Shown here in pieces: positions 55,070-64,000 of a stretch of 64,000 nt of DNA; position 1 is the stretch's first letter, and every line of letters begins with the position of its first letter. The stretch comes from Leuconostoc kimchii IMSNU 11154 (GTDB lineage: Bacteria > Bacillota > Bacilli > Lactobacillales > Lactobacillaceae), in the NCBI RefSeq assembly GCF_000092505.1, contig NC_014136.1:186001-250000 (forward strand), in the 5' to 3' direction. A model generated the notes under the pieces. That model was not told where the DNA came from. It saw only the letters and a list, made by a program, of their open reading frames with translations, and made no database searches. Made by a program: the position numbers and the translations under genes.

Positions 55070-56545
55070 TTAATTCTGATATTGTTTCACAACTGCATAA
55101 TCGCCAATATAGGGCTCATCAACACCATTGATCTTTTGATATGGATCTTCACCCTTACCAGCAACAATCACAATATCCTTTTCCGTGGCCTGTGAAATCG
55201 CCTGATTAATTGCCTGAATACGATTCATCTCAAAATGGACTTCTAGTGTTTCGCTAGTAATATGGCTGGCAATTTCTTTAGCAATTACCATTGGTGATTC
55301 AAACTGTGGATCATCAGCTGTCAAATAGACCACGTCTGCCAATTCAGATACCACACGACCAAAGTCAGCACGACGAGAAACACCCTTATTACCTGGTGAT
55401 CCAACAACAACTAATACACGTCCCTCAGGATACTGATTTTGCGCAAAACGTAACAACGCATGCATGGAGGCATAATTGTGCGCATAGTCAACAAAAGTAA
55501 CACCATGTCCTGAAATTGGTAAGCTCAACATGCGGCCAGGTATAAATACCTCATCCAAGCCACGAATCATATTGTCATGACTCGCACCCGCAAGAGCTGA
55601 CATAATTAATGCTGCCATCGCATTTGACTCGTTAAAATCACCCGGCAAATTCAAGCGATAGTGCCCAGCTAGTGCCTTTAAGTCACTCGGTAAGACTGTT
55701 AATCGACTTTCGTGAATGGCACTTTCTTGTGATGTATAGGTATAAGCACCACCTTTACCAGCTAAACTATAGGTATAAACTAGATCATGTGTTTGTTTTG
55801 CATGTGTCATAATCTCGCTCAAATGGTCACTTTCAGCATTAATTATCACTTGATCTGAATGATCAAATAGCATCAATTTATGTGCTAGATAATCTTCAAA
55901 GGTTGGATGCTCATTTGGCCCGATATGATCTGGTGAAATATTTAAAAATGCGCCTACATTGTATCTTAGTCCGTAAACACGCTGCTTTAAATAGGCCTGA
56001 GAACTGACTTCCATAACTAAATGTGTCATACCATTATCAACTGACCGGCGCATATCTTTAAATAGCTCATAAGATTCTGGCGTCGTCAAATCCGATTTTT
56101 TCTTATCTTCAGAATTATTTCCCGTAATCCTATCAACAGTTGAAAATAATGCAACATGCTTATCTGTTGTATTTTTCAAAATATTGTACGCCATATACGC
56201 TGCTGTTGTTTTACCTTTGGTTCCAGTAAACGCACCAATCCACAAATCATGTTGAGGATAACCAAAAAAGGCCATGGATAATATTGACAAAGCCTTTTGG
56301 ACATCTGTAACTTGCCATTGTGGCAAGGAGACATCAAGACGTGTCTCGGTTACTAACCCAGAAACGCCATCTGTCTGCGTTAAATATTCTGGCCGAAACG
56401 CACCCTTGACAACAAAGAGTGTATTTGCTTTAACTTGGCGCGTATCATAGTGCAAAAAATCAAACGTTTGTGTTACTTCTGGTTTAGATACCAACAAATG
56501 TTCGTCATTTAATAGCTGTTGAATTGTTTCGCTTGATAGTTTCAT
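55070..56545 (-). CDS. murE: UDP-MurNAc-tripeptide synthetase (MurE), L-Lys type
   Basis: 491-aa Mur ligase adding the third residue of the stem peptide. P-loop GTKGKTT at 108-114, LVMEVSSQA, and AGHYRLNLPGDFNESNA mid-domain. The specificity loop reads DDPQFE instead of DNPR, so it lacks the Arg that recognises meso-DAP, consistent with L-Lys. No Shine-Dalgarno precedes ATG 56545; a promoter lies 7 bp upstream. Confidence 0.93.
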   Translation of the reverse strand: MKLSSETIQQLLNDEHLLVSKPEVTQTFDFLHYDTRQVKANTLFVVKGAFRPEYLTQTDGVSGLVTETRLDVSLPQWQVTDVQKALSILSMAFFGYPQHDLWIGAFTGTKGKTTAAYMAYNILKNTTDKHVALFSTVDRITGNNSEDKKKSDLTTPESYELFKDMRRSVDNGMTHLVMEVSSQAYLKQRVYGLRYNVGAFLNISPDHIGPNEHPTFEDYLAHKLMLFDHSDQVIINAESDHLSEIMTHAKQTHDLVYTYSLAGKGGAYTYTSQESAIHESRLTVLPSDLKALAGHYRLNLPGDFNESNAMAALIMSALAGASHDNMIRGLDEVFIPGRMLSLPISGHGVTFVDYAHNYASMHALLRFAQNQYPEGRVLVVVGSPGNKGVSRRADFGRVVSELADVVYLTADDPQFESPMVIAKEIASHITSETLEVHFEMNRIQAINQAISQATEKDIVIVAGKGEDPYQKINGVDEPYIGDYAVVKQYQN

Positions 56546-56552
56546 ACTATCA

Positions 56553-56582
56553 ATTATACAAAAAAAATCATCAGTCTGTCAG
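56553..56582 (-). promoter_or_regulatory. murE promoter, likely giving a leaderless mRNA
   Basis: -10 TATAAT (56553-56558) lies 7 nt before the ATG; -35 CTGACA (56577-56582), 18-nt spacer. Confidence 0.55.
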
Positions 56583-56600
56583 TTGAATTTTTATTTTACC

Positions 56601-58097
56601 TTATAATTCATATGCCTCTTCATACAAATTGGTTACCAAATCAAGCCAGTATTGTGGATTTAGTGGTTCCCCTGTGGCATTTTCTAATATTTCGTTAGGA
56701 TCAACGGTGCCACCATAGCGCCAAATATGTTCCTGTCGCCAATTAAAAATGGGTGAATAATCACCAGATTCAAAAATCGACTTAAAATCAAGTGTTTTCG
56801 TCATTGTAGCTTTGAATTGTGCAGCGTACAAATGTCCTAATGCATAACTCGGAAAATAGCCAAAAGAGCCCCCAGCCCAATGAATATCTTGTAAAATACC
56901 TGTTAAATCATCTGGTATGTCTAATCCTAGATATTCTTGATATTTTTCACGCCAAAGGGTTGGCAAGTCAGCAATATCAACTTGATCATTAAAAATCGCT
57001 TTTTCAATTTCATATCGAATTATAATGTGTAAAGGATAGGTTAGTGGATCGGCTTCTGTTCGCGTGAAAGTTGCCTCTGTTTTTAACCACGCCTTATAAA
57101 AAGTATCCGTATCAATATCATCTAGTGTTGGCGCAAAAGTTGCTTGCATTTTTGGATATTCCACATCCCAAAATTCTCTCGATCGGCCAATCATAACCTC
57201 ATTAAATAGTGATTGTGATTCATGGATGCTCATACTAATTGGCAAGACTGACCGGACGTCATCATATTTCGGATCAACATTTTGCTCGAATGTCCCATGA
57301 CCCGCTTCATGGAAAATACCTAAAATAGCCATTTGAAAGTTGTTTTCATCCCAACGTGTCGTGATACGTGCGTCGTCGCGATTCAATGCCTCCATAAACG
57401 GATGAATCGTATCATCTAAGCGACCTTTATCCAAATTATATCCTAGTCGTTGTACCGCTTCTAACGCATAACGTCGTTGCTTTGCTTTTGGAATTTTTCG
57501 AAACAAGAATGAATCATCCGATTTTACAACACTTTTAGCCAAACGCTGGCGTAATTCTGTCAATCCTACCTTGACTTGTTCGAAAATACTATCTAATTTT
57601 TCAACGGTCAGTCCTGGTTCATACTGGCTTAACAAAACATCATAAGGTGTTTTTTCGCCTTTCTGCCATAGTGGTATAAACTGTTTCAAATAATCAATAA
57701 TGCGCCCAAGGTGAGGTTGAAATATATTATAATCATTTGCTTCACGAGCTTGCGCCCAGAAATCTTGTGCTTCAGATAATGTTTTTTGAAACGCAATATA
57801 ATCTTGTTCAGGAATTTTGCCAGTCAAATCAAAATCTTTTTGCGCCTTATCTAAAATCAGTTGACCAAAACTATCAAGGGATGCCGAATCAGCCGATAAT
57901 GATTCTAGTATATGCTGCCGGTCTTTCCCTGTTGAAATTTCAAACAGCTTTTTAGCTAGATAGGCATCAATTTCTGATCGAAAGTGGCCACTATCTTTTG
58001 GCATACCCGTTAAAGCATCCCACCCAGACAATTCAGCAAGTTGCGTCAGCTGTGTCTGTTCTTTAACCGAATCCATTAAATCCTGTTGTGACGTCAT
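56601..58097 (-). CDS. M32 family carboxypeptidase
   Basis: 498-aa zinc metallocarboxypeptidase. The zinc motif HEAGH is at 263-267, the third ligand Glu lies in IHESQSLFNE, and DPLTYPLHIIIRYEIEK and WAGGSFGYFPSYALGHLYAAQ-type sequence follow (shortened). No signal peptide, so cytosolic peptide degradation is likely. TTAGGAG precedes the ATG. Divergent from the PucR-type gene. Confidence 0.93.
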   Translation of the reverse strand: MTSQQDLMDSVKEQTQLTQLAELSGWDALTGMPKDSGHFRSEIDAYLAKKLFEISTGKDRQHILESLSADSASLDSFGQLILDKAQKDFDLTGKIPEQDYIAFQKTLSEAQDFWAQAREANDYNIFQPHLGRIIDYLKQFIPLWQKGEKTPYDVLLSQYEPGLTVEKLDSIFEQVKVGLTELRQRLAKSVVKSDDSFLFRKIPKAKQRRYALEAVQRLGYNLDKGRLDDTIHPFMEALNRDDARITTRWDENNFQMAILGIFHEAGHGTFEQNVDPKYDDVRSVLPISMSIHESQSLFNEVMIGRSREFWDVEYPKMQATFAPTLDDIDTDTFYKAWLKTEATFTRTEADPLTYPLHIIIRYEIEKAIFNDQVDIADLPTLWREKYQEYLGLDIPDDLTGILQDIHWAGGSFGYFPSYALGHLYAAQFKATMTKTLDFKSIFESGDYSPIFNWRQEHIWRYGGTVDPNEILENATGEPLNPQYWLDLVTNLYEEAYEL

Positions 58098-58200
58098 ATA
58101 CTACTCCTAAAACTAAATTTTAATTATAAATATTTTATCACTTACTCATCTGATTTAAAAGGTAATGCGAGATTTTATAGTCTGTAACCATTCTTTTTCA

Positions 58201-58229
58201 TTGTGCACTGTCCTATACTATGGCATAAT
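58201..58229 (+). promoter_or_regulatory. Promoter of the PucR-type regulator
   Basis: -35 TTGTGC (58201-58206), 17-nt spacer, -10 CATAAT (58224-58229). Confidence 0.55.
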
Positions 58230-58256
58230 AATGATAATATAAGAGGTTTATGGATT

Positions 58257-59804
58257 ATGAAAATGAAAGATATATTACAAGATGAGTCACTTCAAAATAT
58301 TCAATTTGCTGCAGGTGTTGGTGGCTCGTATCGTGACGTAACACAGATTAGCATGATTGACATGCCAGATATGCTTGATGCCTTGTATGATGGTCAATTA
58401 TTGGTTACGACAGGTTTTTATTTTCACGAAAATCAGGACCTTCTCAAGAATTTAGTGATCAATATGCATAAAATTCACGGTGCAGGTATTGTTATCAAAC
58501 AAAGTGCTCACTTAAAAAATTTATCGAATGATGTCACCCAATTAGCAAATAAATTAAACATGCCCATTCTTTGGTCACCAGAACACAAGGAGCTATCTCT
58601 GACTGTTAAACAGTTTACTCAGGCAATGTGCACAATACAAAACTTCGAATTAAAACAAATCATCGCGATTAATCAGCAATTATCTGAATTAAATGCTAAA
58701 AATATCACCTATCAACATTTGCTCGATCAAAGTGCTAAAATTTTAAATACGCCGCTTGTGCTGCTTGATTCTCATTTCAGAGCACGATACGCCAGCAATC
58801 AATGGTTGACTCAGCGTGATACTTTAACGCATTTTTTGCGTCATGAGTCGCATATTGATTATCTCAACCTGACCAAACCGACACAGGTCCGTCTTTATCA
58901 AGAGACCATTGATATTTTACCTATTTTTTCTGCTTTAAACGAGAATAAAGCTTTTGCTGCCTTTATCGTTAATCAATCCGACTCGTCTGATTTTCAAATA
59001 CTCAAAAGACAACAAGTCGTCAATACTTTGGGGTTAGCGAACTCACGTACCGATTTATTGAACGAAACTGCCTTTCGTAACCGCTCAGAATTTTTTCTAA
59101 ATGTCATGCAAAATAGTTTAAGTCCTTCAGCTATTAGTCACTACCTACAAGATACCCATATCAATGATAATCAATACTATCATGTCGCCATCATAGAATT
59201 CGTCCAAAAAGATACCACAATTGAATCACGACAATTTGAAATTAGACAGCAACTGACACGTTGGTATATAACGGAATATCAGTCACCTGTACTGATATTT
59301 TCATATCAACAACAATTAGTTTTGCTAGTAGCTGAAGAAATTAATATAAGCGTATTTTTACAGGCACTTACTTCATTTTTAAATCAACAAAAAAGCCTTC
59401 ACCACAAGTTTACCATTGGTTTCTCTAAACTTGCTGAAACAATTTATTCACTATCAGATTTATACGAACAAGCGAATCATGCCTTACAACTAACTTCCAG
59501 TGCACACCCGTTGATGGTTTTCAGGCCAAAAAACGCACAAGGCTTACTAAACTTACTGCCAAAAACAGAAACACATGCCTTTATCGAAAAGACATTAGGT
59601 GGTATCCTTAGTAACCCCGAACTACTCAATACATTAAAAACTTACATAATACTTCACCAAAATGTCACAGCCGTCTCATTAAATTTATTTGTGCATCGTA
59701 ATACTGTGACTTATCGTTTAAAACGCATCAGTGTCTTACTAGACGTAAATTTAGAAATGCCTGACGTATTAGCCGATATTCAATTAGCACTTTTACTCCT
59801 CTAA
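58257..59804 (+). CDS. PucR/CdaR-type transcriptional regulator
   Basis: 515-aa regulator. N-terminal PucR domain (~1-125, opening MKDILQDESLQN, VTQISMIDMPD), a central sensory region, and a C-terminal PucR helix-turn-helix (HRNTVTYRLKRISVLLDVNLE, shortened to HRNTVTYRLKRI). Family members often activate neighbouring catabolic or transport genes. ATG 58257 has AGAGG 10 nt upstream; a start at 58203 lies before the predicted transcription start. Next gene is an amino acid permease. Confidence 0.88.
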   Translation: MKMKDILQDESLQNIQFAAGVGGSYRDVTQISMIDMPDMLDALYDGQLLVTTGFYFHENQDLLKNLVINMHKIHGAGIVIKQSAHLKNLSNDVTQLANKLNMPILWSPEHKELSLTVKQFTQAMCTIQNFELKQIIAINQQLSELNAKNITYQHLLDQSAKILNTPLVLLDSHFRARYASNQWLTQRDTLTHFLRHESHIDYLNLTKPTQVRLYQETIDILPIFSALNENKAFAAFIVNQSDSSDFQILKRQQVVNTLGLANSRTDLLNETAFRNRSEFFLNVMQNSLSPSAISHYLQDTHINDNQYYHVAIIEFVQKDTTIESRQFEIRQQLTRWYITEYQSPVLIFSYQQQLVLLVAEEINISVFLQALTSFLNQQKSLHHKFTIGFSKLAETIYSLSDLYEQANHALQLTSSAHPLMVFRPKNAQGLLNLLPKTETHAFIEKTLGGILSNPELLNTLKTYIILHQNVTAVSLNLFVHRNTVTYRLKRISVLLDVNLEMPDVLADIQLALLLL

Positions 59805-59827
59805 TTTTGTGCTATATGCACAAAATT
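59803..59827. promoter_or_regulatory. Perfect 25-bp palindrome after the PucR-type gene
   Basis: 10-bp arms AATTTTGTGC and GCACAAAATT around TATAT. No T-run, so not a terminator; operator-like. It starts inside the stop codon. Confidence 0.5.
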
Positions 59828-59850
59828 CAGATGATATTTTGTTAATTAAA

Positions 59851-59875
59851 CACGATTTTTATAATGATAATCGTG
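59851..59875 (+). promoter_or_regulatory. Permease promoter -10 inside an inverted repeat
   Basis: CACGATT and AATCGTG (7-bp perfect arms, 11-bp spacer) flank TATAAT (59860-59865). -35 is weak (TTTTGT, 17 nt upstream). Confidence 0.5.
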
Positions 59876-59930
59876 CTAGCATTGTAATCAATAACTTTTA
59901 ATAAGTACTCAGTTTATTTGGAGGATGATT

Positions 59931-61355
59931 ATGATAAATTACACAGATTTAGCAACAAATGCTGATGGTACAAAACGCGGGCTCAAGAAAAAGCACGTCC
60001 AAATGATTGCCATTGGCGGCACGATTGGCACTGGTTTATTCCTAGGCGCAGGTAATTCAATTGCTAAGACCGGGCCTTCAATTCTCCTGGTTTATGCGGT
60101 TTTAGGTGCCTTTTTCTTTCTCATGATGCGTGGTATCGGTGAAATGCTTTATGCAGATCCTTCGCAACACACATTTGTATCCTTTATCAGTAAGTATGTT
60201 GGTCGCGGCGCTGGATATTTTGCCGGATGGTCCTATTGGATTGGCTTAACTTTTGTTGCAATGGCTGAACTAACTGCTGTTTCTACTTACGTTAAATTTT
60301 GGTTCCCACATTGGCAAACTTGGATCATTCAAGTTTTATTTTTACTTACACTAACACTTGTCAACCTCGTTGCAGTTAAGGTTTTTGGTGAAACCGAATA
60401 TTGGTTTGCAATGATTAAAATCATTGCCATTATTGCTATGATTGTCACGGGCCTCTTTCTTATTTTTACCGGCTTTCAAGCACCTGCAACAGGTGGTCAT
60501 ACAGTTGCGTCATTTAGTAATATTAGCCACCATTTTTCGATGTTTCCTAATGGTTCTGGCATGTTCTTTGCCGCCTTTCCGATGGTTTTTTTCGCTTTTC
60601 AAGGTATGGAATTCGTTGGCATTACAACAGCCGAAACACAAAATCCACGTGACGTTTTGCCTCGGGCTATTAATACTATCATTATACGTATCTTGATATT
60701 TTACTTAGGCGCCATGGTTATTATCATGTCAATTATTAATTGGCATGTAATCGCAAGAACGCCTGACCAAAGCCCCTTTGTCATGGTTTTTCAATTAGCT
60801 GGTCTTAAGGGTGCTGCCGCGATTATCAATTTTGTTGTTTTAACCTCTGCTGCCTCTGCTCTCAATTCTGCAATTTACTCGGCAGGACGCCATTTTTATC
60901 AGTTAGCGAAAGAATCAGATAATTCATTGATGACCTCTTTTGGCAAAATTTCAACACACGGTGTCCCAGCAAATGCAGTTCTTCTCACTGCTGCTTTAGT
61001 GCTATTATCTCCCATCATTAACGCTATTCCACAAATTACTTCTGCATTTACTTTTATCACGGCTATTTCTTCAAATATGTACATTATTGTTTATGCTATG
61101 ACAATGTATGCGCACCGCAAATTTCGGCAATCAACCGACTACTTACCAAATGGTTTTACCATGCCAGGTTATCGCATTACAAGTCCACTAACATTAAGTT
61201 TCTTCGTTGCTATTTACTTGAGCTTATTTTTTCAATCAGACACACGTTTCTCTGCCATTGGCGCTTTGATATTTACATTAGTTTTTGGTCACTTTGCGCA
61301 TCGCAAATTTTCAAATACAGCAGTAACATATACCAAAGAAAGGACAAGCATTTAA
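59931..61355 (+). CDS. Amino acid permease (APC superfamily, AAT family)
   Basis: 474-aa, 12-helix transporter. IAIGGTIGTGLFLGAG is the first-helix signature, with EMLYADPSQHTFVSF and the conserved GMEFVGITTAETQNPRDVLP (each partly quoted). AAT-family members import amino acids or GABA; the substrate is unknown. ATG 59931 has GGAGG 6 nt upstream. Probably controlled by the adjacent PucR-type regulator. Confidence 0.92.
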   Translation: MINYTDLATNADGTKRGLKKKHVQMIAIGGTIGTGLFLGAGNSIAKTGPSILLVYAVLGAFFFLMMRGIGEMLYADPSQHTFVSFISKYVGRGAGYFAGWSYWIGLTFVAMAELTAVSTYVKFWFPHWQTWIIQVLFLLTLTLVNLVAVKVFGETEYWFAMIKIIAIIAMIVTGLFLIFTGFQAPATGGHTVASFSNISHHFSMFPNGSGMFFAAFPMVFFAFQGMEFVGITTAETQNPRDVLPRAINTIIIRILIFYLGAMVIIMSIINWHVIARTPDQSPFVMVFQLAGLKGAAAIINFVVLTSAASALNSAIYSAGRHFYQLAKESDNSLMTSFGKISTHGVPANAVLLTAALVLLSPIINAIPQITSAFTFITAISSNMYIIVYAMTMYAHRKFRQSTDYLPNGFTMPGYRITSPLTLSFFVAIYLSLFFQSDTRFSAIGALIFTLVFGHFAHRKFSNTAVTYTKERTSI

Positions 61356-61398
61356 TTTTTGTGAAAATTAACCCCTTGAAAGCCATAAATAAAGATTT

Positions 61399-61454
61399 AA
61401 CTTAAAAATGATCAACGACCTTGTTTTTTAAAGGTCGTTGATCATTTTTAAGTT
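61399..61454. terminator. Bidirectional terminator
   Basis: 24-bp perfect stem (61399-61422 with 61431-61454), 8-nt loop, T-rich arms on both strands, between two convergent genes. Confidence 0.9.
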
Positions 61455-61471
61455 GTTAACATTAACAGTAA

Positions 61472-62338
61472 TTATAACTCTGGTTCATAAAAGCGACCAA
61501 CTGTATGCTCAATTTTCCAGGTTGATGAAAAAGCATGCGCATCGGCTGATTTAATGGCCTCGCGTAATTCATAACGTTCTTGTTGCGTAATAACCGTTAA
61601 TAATACTGCACGATCTGCACCAGTATAACCACCTTGTGCGTCATTGATAATTGTAACCCCTCGACGCATTTTATCATAAATGGCTTGAACCATTTCATTG
61701 GGCTTTGTCGTAATGATCATAACTTGCATTTGCTGTTGTCGCGTGAAAAATGCATCAATCATACGAGAACTAACAACTACGCCAACAATGGAATACAATG
61801 CATACTTCCAACCATAAGTTAGTCCTGCACCAATCATGATTAAAGCATTAAATCCAAGATTTATCGGACCCATTTTATAACCAAATTTTCTTTTGATTAA
61901 TATGCCGATAACATCAAGGCCACCCGTGCCAACACCATAACGCAAAGCCGTACCAACAGCCATACCATTTAGCGCACCACCAAAGAGAGCGTTAATTAAT
62001 GGGTCTGGTGTCAATACCCGTGTCGTATCAAAAACCGGCATCAACACAGCACTTAACAAAACTGCTAAGGTGGTAAACGTTGCAAATCGCCAAGACAATT
62101 GCCACCATGCAACGACTAACATGGGTAAATTAACGAGTGCTAGCGCTAAGGCAACTGGTAATTTACCACCTGTAAGCGTTGAAACAAGTTGCGCGAACCC
62201 TGTAAAACCTGATGAATAAATGTGGCCTGGACGCCAAAAATAATTCATAGCTACAGCAACAATCACGGCATAAAATATAGCCCCACCAATTCGGCCAGTG
62301 TAACGATGTTTCATAAAATTGTGAAAAATTTTCTGCAT
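61472..62338 (-). CDS. YitT family membrane protein
   Basis: 288-aa protein. About five to six helices form the YitT membrane domain (GGAIFYAVIVAVAMNYFW, GVGTGGLDVIGILI), and the C-terminal DUF2179 domain has QVMIITTKPNEMVQ and RGVTIINDAQGGYTG. Function unknown, possibly transport. ATG 62338 gives a family-typical N-terminus; the AGGTG upstream is modest. Confidence 0.88.
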   Translation of the reverse strand: MQKIFHNFMKHRYTGRIGGAIFYAVIVAVAMNYFWRPGHIYSSGFTGFAQLVSTLTGGKLPVALALALVNLPMLVVAWWQLSWRFATFTTLAVLLSAVLMPVFDTTRVLTPDPLINALFGGALNGMAVGTALRYGVGTGGLDVIGILIKRKFGYKMGPINLGFNALIMIGAGLTYGWKYALYSIVGVVVSSRMIDAFFTRQQQMQVMIITTKPNEMVQAIYDKMRRGVTIINDAQGGYTGADRAVLLTVITQQERYELREAIKSADAHAFSSTWKIEHTVGRFYEPEL

Positions 62339-62446
62339 GATTTTTTGTACACCTACGTACAATTCCTTTATAAATGTCAACCATATTATAACAGCAAAAA
62401 TATGTCGTGAATACCACAAAACATAAAAAATAAATTTTAATCTGGC

Positions 62447-64000
62447 TTATTTTTCTTCTGGTACAAATAAGCCGAGATCATTCAATTGCTTCTGACCAAC
62501 GCGTGTTGGCGCCTCTGTCATTGGCTCAGTCGCGCGTGAATTCTTAGGGAACGCAATGACCTCACGTATATTTTCTTGACCTGCCAATAACATTGCTAAA
62601 CGATCTAAACCAAGCGCAATGCCACCCATTGGTGGAAAGCCGTAGTTCATCCCCTCAAGCAAGAAGCCAAAAGCCTCATGCGCTGCTTCAGGTGTAAATC
62701 CAAGTGCCTTCAACATTTTTTCTTGGATATCCATTCGGTGAATACGTATTGATCCAGATCCCAGTTCATAGCCGTTCAAAACTAAATCATAACTCTGAGC
62801 ATGCGCTTGGTGAGGATCTTCTCCATCATCCAAATAATGGAGATCTTCTTCATTAGGCATGGTAAATGGATGGTGAGCAGCAATCCAACGATCAAAGTCT
62901 TCAGAATATTCAAACAACGGCCAATCAACAATCCAAGCAAATGCCCATGGGTTTTCTGAGTTAACTAAATCTAAATCTTCGGCTGTTTGACGACGCAAGT
63001 AATCTAATGTTGCTGCAACAACGTCTGCCCGACCTGCACCGAACAATAATAAGTCGCCCGATTGCGCGTCAGCTGCTGCGATTAACTTGTTTGCTGCCTC
63101 CTCAGGGAAAAATTTAGCAATTGGTCCAGTAAGTCCATCATCAGTTACTTTTAACCACGCTAAACCTTTTGCACCAAAACGTTCGATATATTGCGCTAAC
63201 TTATCAATATTTTTACGTGAGTAGTGTTCAGCACCACCAGGAACAGCAATTGCTTTAACCACGCCACCCGCTTTGACTGCATTGGCAAACACACCAAACT
63301 CAGATGACGCCATAATAGTTGTCAAATCTTTTAATTCATAGGCAATACGTAAATCAGGCTTATCTGTTCCAAAACGTGCCATTGATTCTTGCCATGTTAG
63401 TGTCGGAATCTTTGAGGTATCTAATTCAAAATCAACGACATCGTGCATCATAGCTTTGACCCATTCATTGACTAGTTCACGAATTTCATCTGCAGACATA
63501 AACGACGTTTCAACATCCATTTGTGTAAACTCTGGTTGACGATCACCACGTAAATCTTCATCACGAAAAGCTCTGGCTATTTGGAAATAGCGGTCAAACC
63601 CAGCCCCCATCAAAAGTTGCTTAAATAGTTGTGGTGATTGAGGTAACGCGTAAAATGAACCTGGAAAAATACGTGAGGGTACTAAGTAGTCCCGTGCACC
63701 TTCTGGTGTTGACTTTGCTAAAATTGGCGTTTCAATATTAATGAAATCATGATTATCCATAAAATGAATGGCACTTGACATAATTTTTGAACGGATTCGC
63801 AAGTTTTTTTGCATTTCTGGCCGACGCAAATCCAAATAACGATACTGGAGTTTCAATTCTTCATTGGCATTAACCCCATCCTCAATATAAAAAGGTGGTG
63901 TCTTAGAAGTAGCTAATATTTTAGCTTCAGTCACATCAATTTCAACTGATCCCGAACGAATTTTCTCATTTAATTGGCTAGCGTCACGACTAACGACTAA
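62447..64000 (-). CDS. aspS: Aspartyl-tRNA synthetase, N-terminal part beyond the window
   Basis: Class II synthetase; the reading frame is open to the window edge, so the OB-fold N-terminus is missing. [33 protein letters not shown] (shortened), [18 protein letters not shown] and [14 protein letters not shown] are AspRS motifs 1-3. A bacterial GAD insert is present. It lies before the YitT gene on the same strand. Confidence 0.96.
   Translation of the reverse strand, partial: LVVSRDASQLNEKIRSGSVEIDVTEAKILATSKTPPFYIEDGVNANEELKLQYRYLDLRRPEMQKNLRIRSKIMSSAIHFMDNHDFINIETPILAKSTPEGARDYLVPSRIFPGSFYALPQSPQLFKQLLMGAGFDRYFQIARAFRDEDLRGDRQPEFTQMDVETSFMSADEIRELVNEWVKAMMHDVVDFELDTSKIPTLTWQESMARFGTDKPDLRIAYELKDLTTIMASSEFGVFANAVKAGGVVKAIAVPGGAEHYSRKNIDKLAQYIERFGAKGLAWLKVTDDGLTGPIAKFFPEEAANKLIAAADAQSGDLLLFGAGRADVVAATLDYLRRQTAEDLDLVNSENPWAFAWIVDWPLFEYSEDFDRWIAAHHPFTMPNEEDLHYLDDGEDPHQAHAQSYDLVLNGYELGSGSIRIHRMDIQEKMLKALGFTPEAAHEAFGFLLEGMNYGFPPMGGIALGLDRLAMLLAGQENIREVIAFPKNSRATEPMTEAPTRVGQKQLNDLGLFVPEEK

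Noticed and set aside
1..64000. CRISPR arrays, tRNA/rRNA genes, insertion sequences
   Set aside because: No regularly spaced repeats, no tRNA-like cloverleaf or rRNA sequence, and no transposase were seen.

Overview
The window is chromosomal core DNA of a low-GC Gram-positive lactic acid bacterium, most likely Leuconostoc or a close relative in the Leuconostocaceae. The main clues are T-box and PyrR-type leaders, a mevalonate-pathway HMG-CoA synthase, a lactobacillus-type folate cluster (folB-folK-folE-folC-xtp3-folP), a two-subunit GlyRS, and a MurE without the DNPR motif, which fits L-Lys peptidoglycan. I see no rRNA, tRNA, CRISPR array, insertion sequence or prophage. Most genes lie on the minus strand; five or so are on the plus strand.

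Layout, left to right. 1-300 holds the 5' end of tex. 300-570 holds a compact promoter-hairpin-terminator unit that looks like a separate ~65-nt RNA. 569-4930 is the folate operon, followed by a pnuC-type transporter. 5925-12760 is a complete tryptophan operon in the order trpB-D-C-F-A-E-G behind a Trp-specific T-box. 12783-18253 holds an aldose-epimerase-like gene, xerC, a small membrane protein, a DUF711/ACT pair and mvaS. 18336-29500 holds an ABC-F protein, rsmE-prmA, a dehydrogenase, lepA and glyQS with a very short T-box. 29514-34030 holds a DUF805 protein and rpsB-tsf-pyrH-frr. 34035-36942 holds a GIY-YIG/methyltransferase pair, plsC, yneF and lexA with an SOS box. 36990-45951 is the pyrimidine operon pyrB-C-carA-carB-D-F-E with a PyrR-type attenuator. 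45954-56582 holds lepB, ylbF, a class A PBP, argR, argS with a compact T-box, a DUF2187 gene, coaBC, a LURP-one/SPFH/ribbon-helix-helix cassette and murE. 56601-64000 holds an M32 carboxypeptidase, a PucR-type regulator with an amino acid permease, a YitT protein and the 3' part of aspS.

Functionally the window joins biosynthesis (folate, Trp, UMP, CoA, mevalonate) to translation and cell-wall functions. RNA-level control is prominent: three T-boxes, a PyrR attenuator and a probable S2 leader. The features that deserve most attention are the candidate small RNA at 430-494, the short-Stem-I T-box of glyQ, the Shine-Dalgarno/hairpin arrangement before trpE, two probable leaderless mRNAs (xerC, murE), the palindromes between the PucR-type gene and its permease, and the SPFH/LURP-one cassette. 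No clear new multi-gene defence or mobile system is visible.
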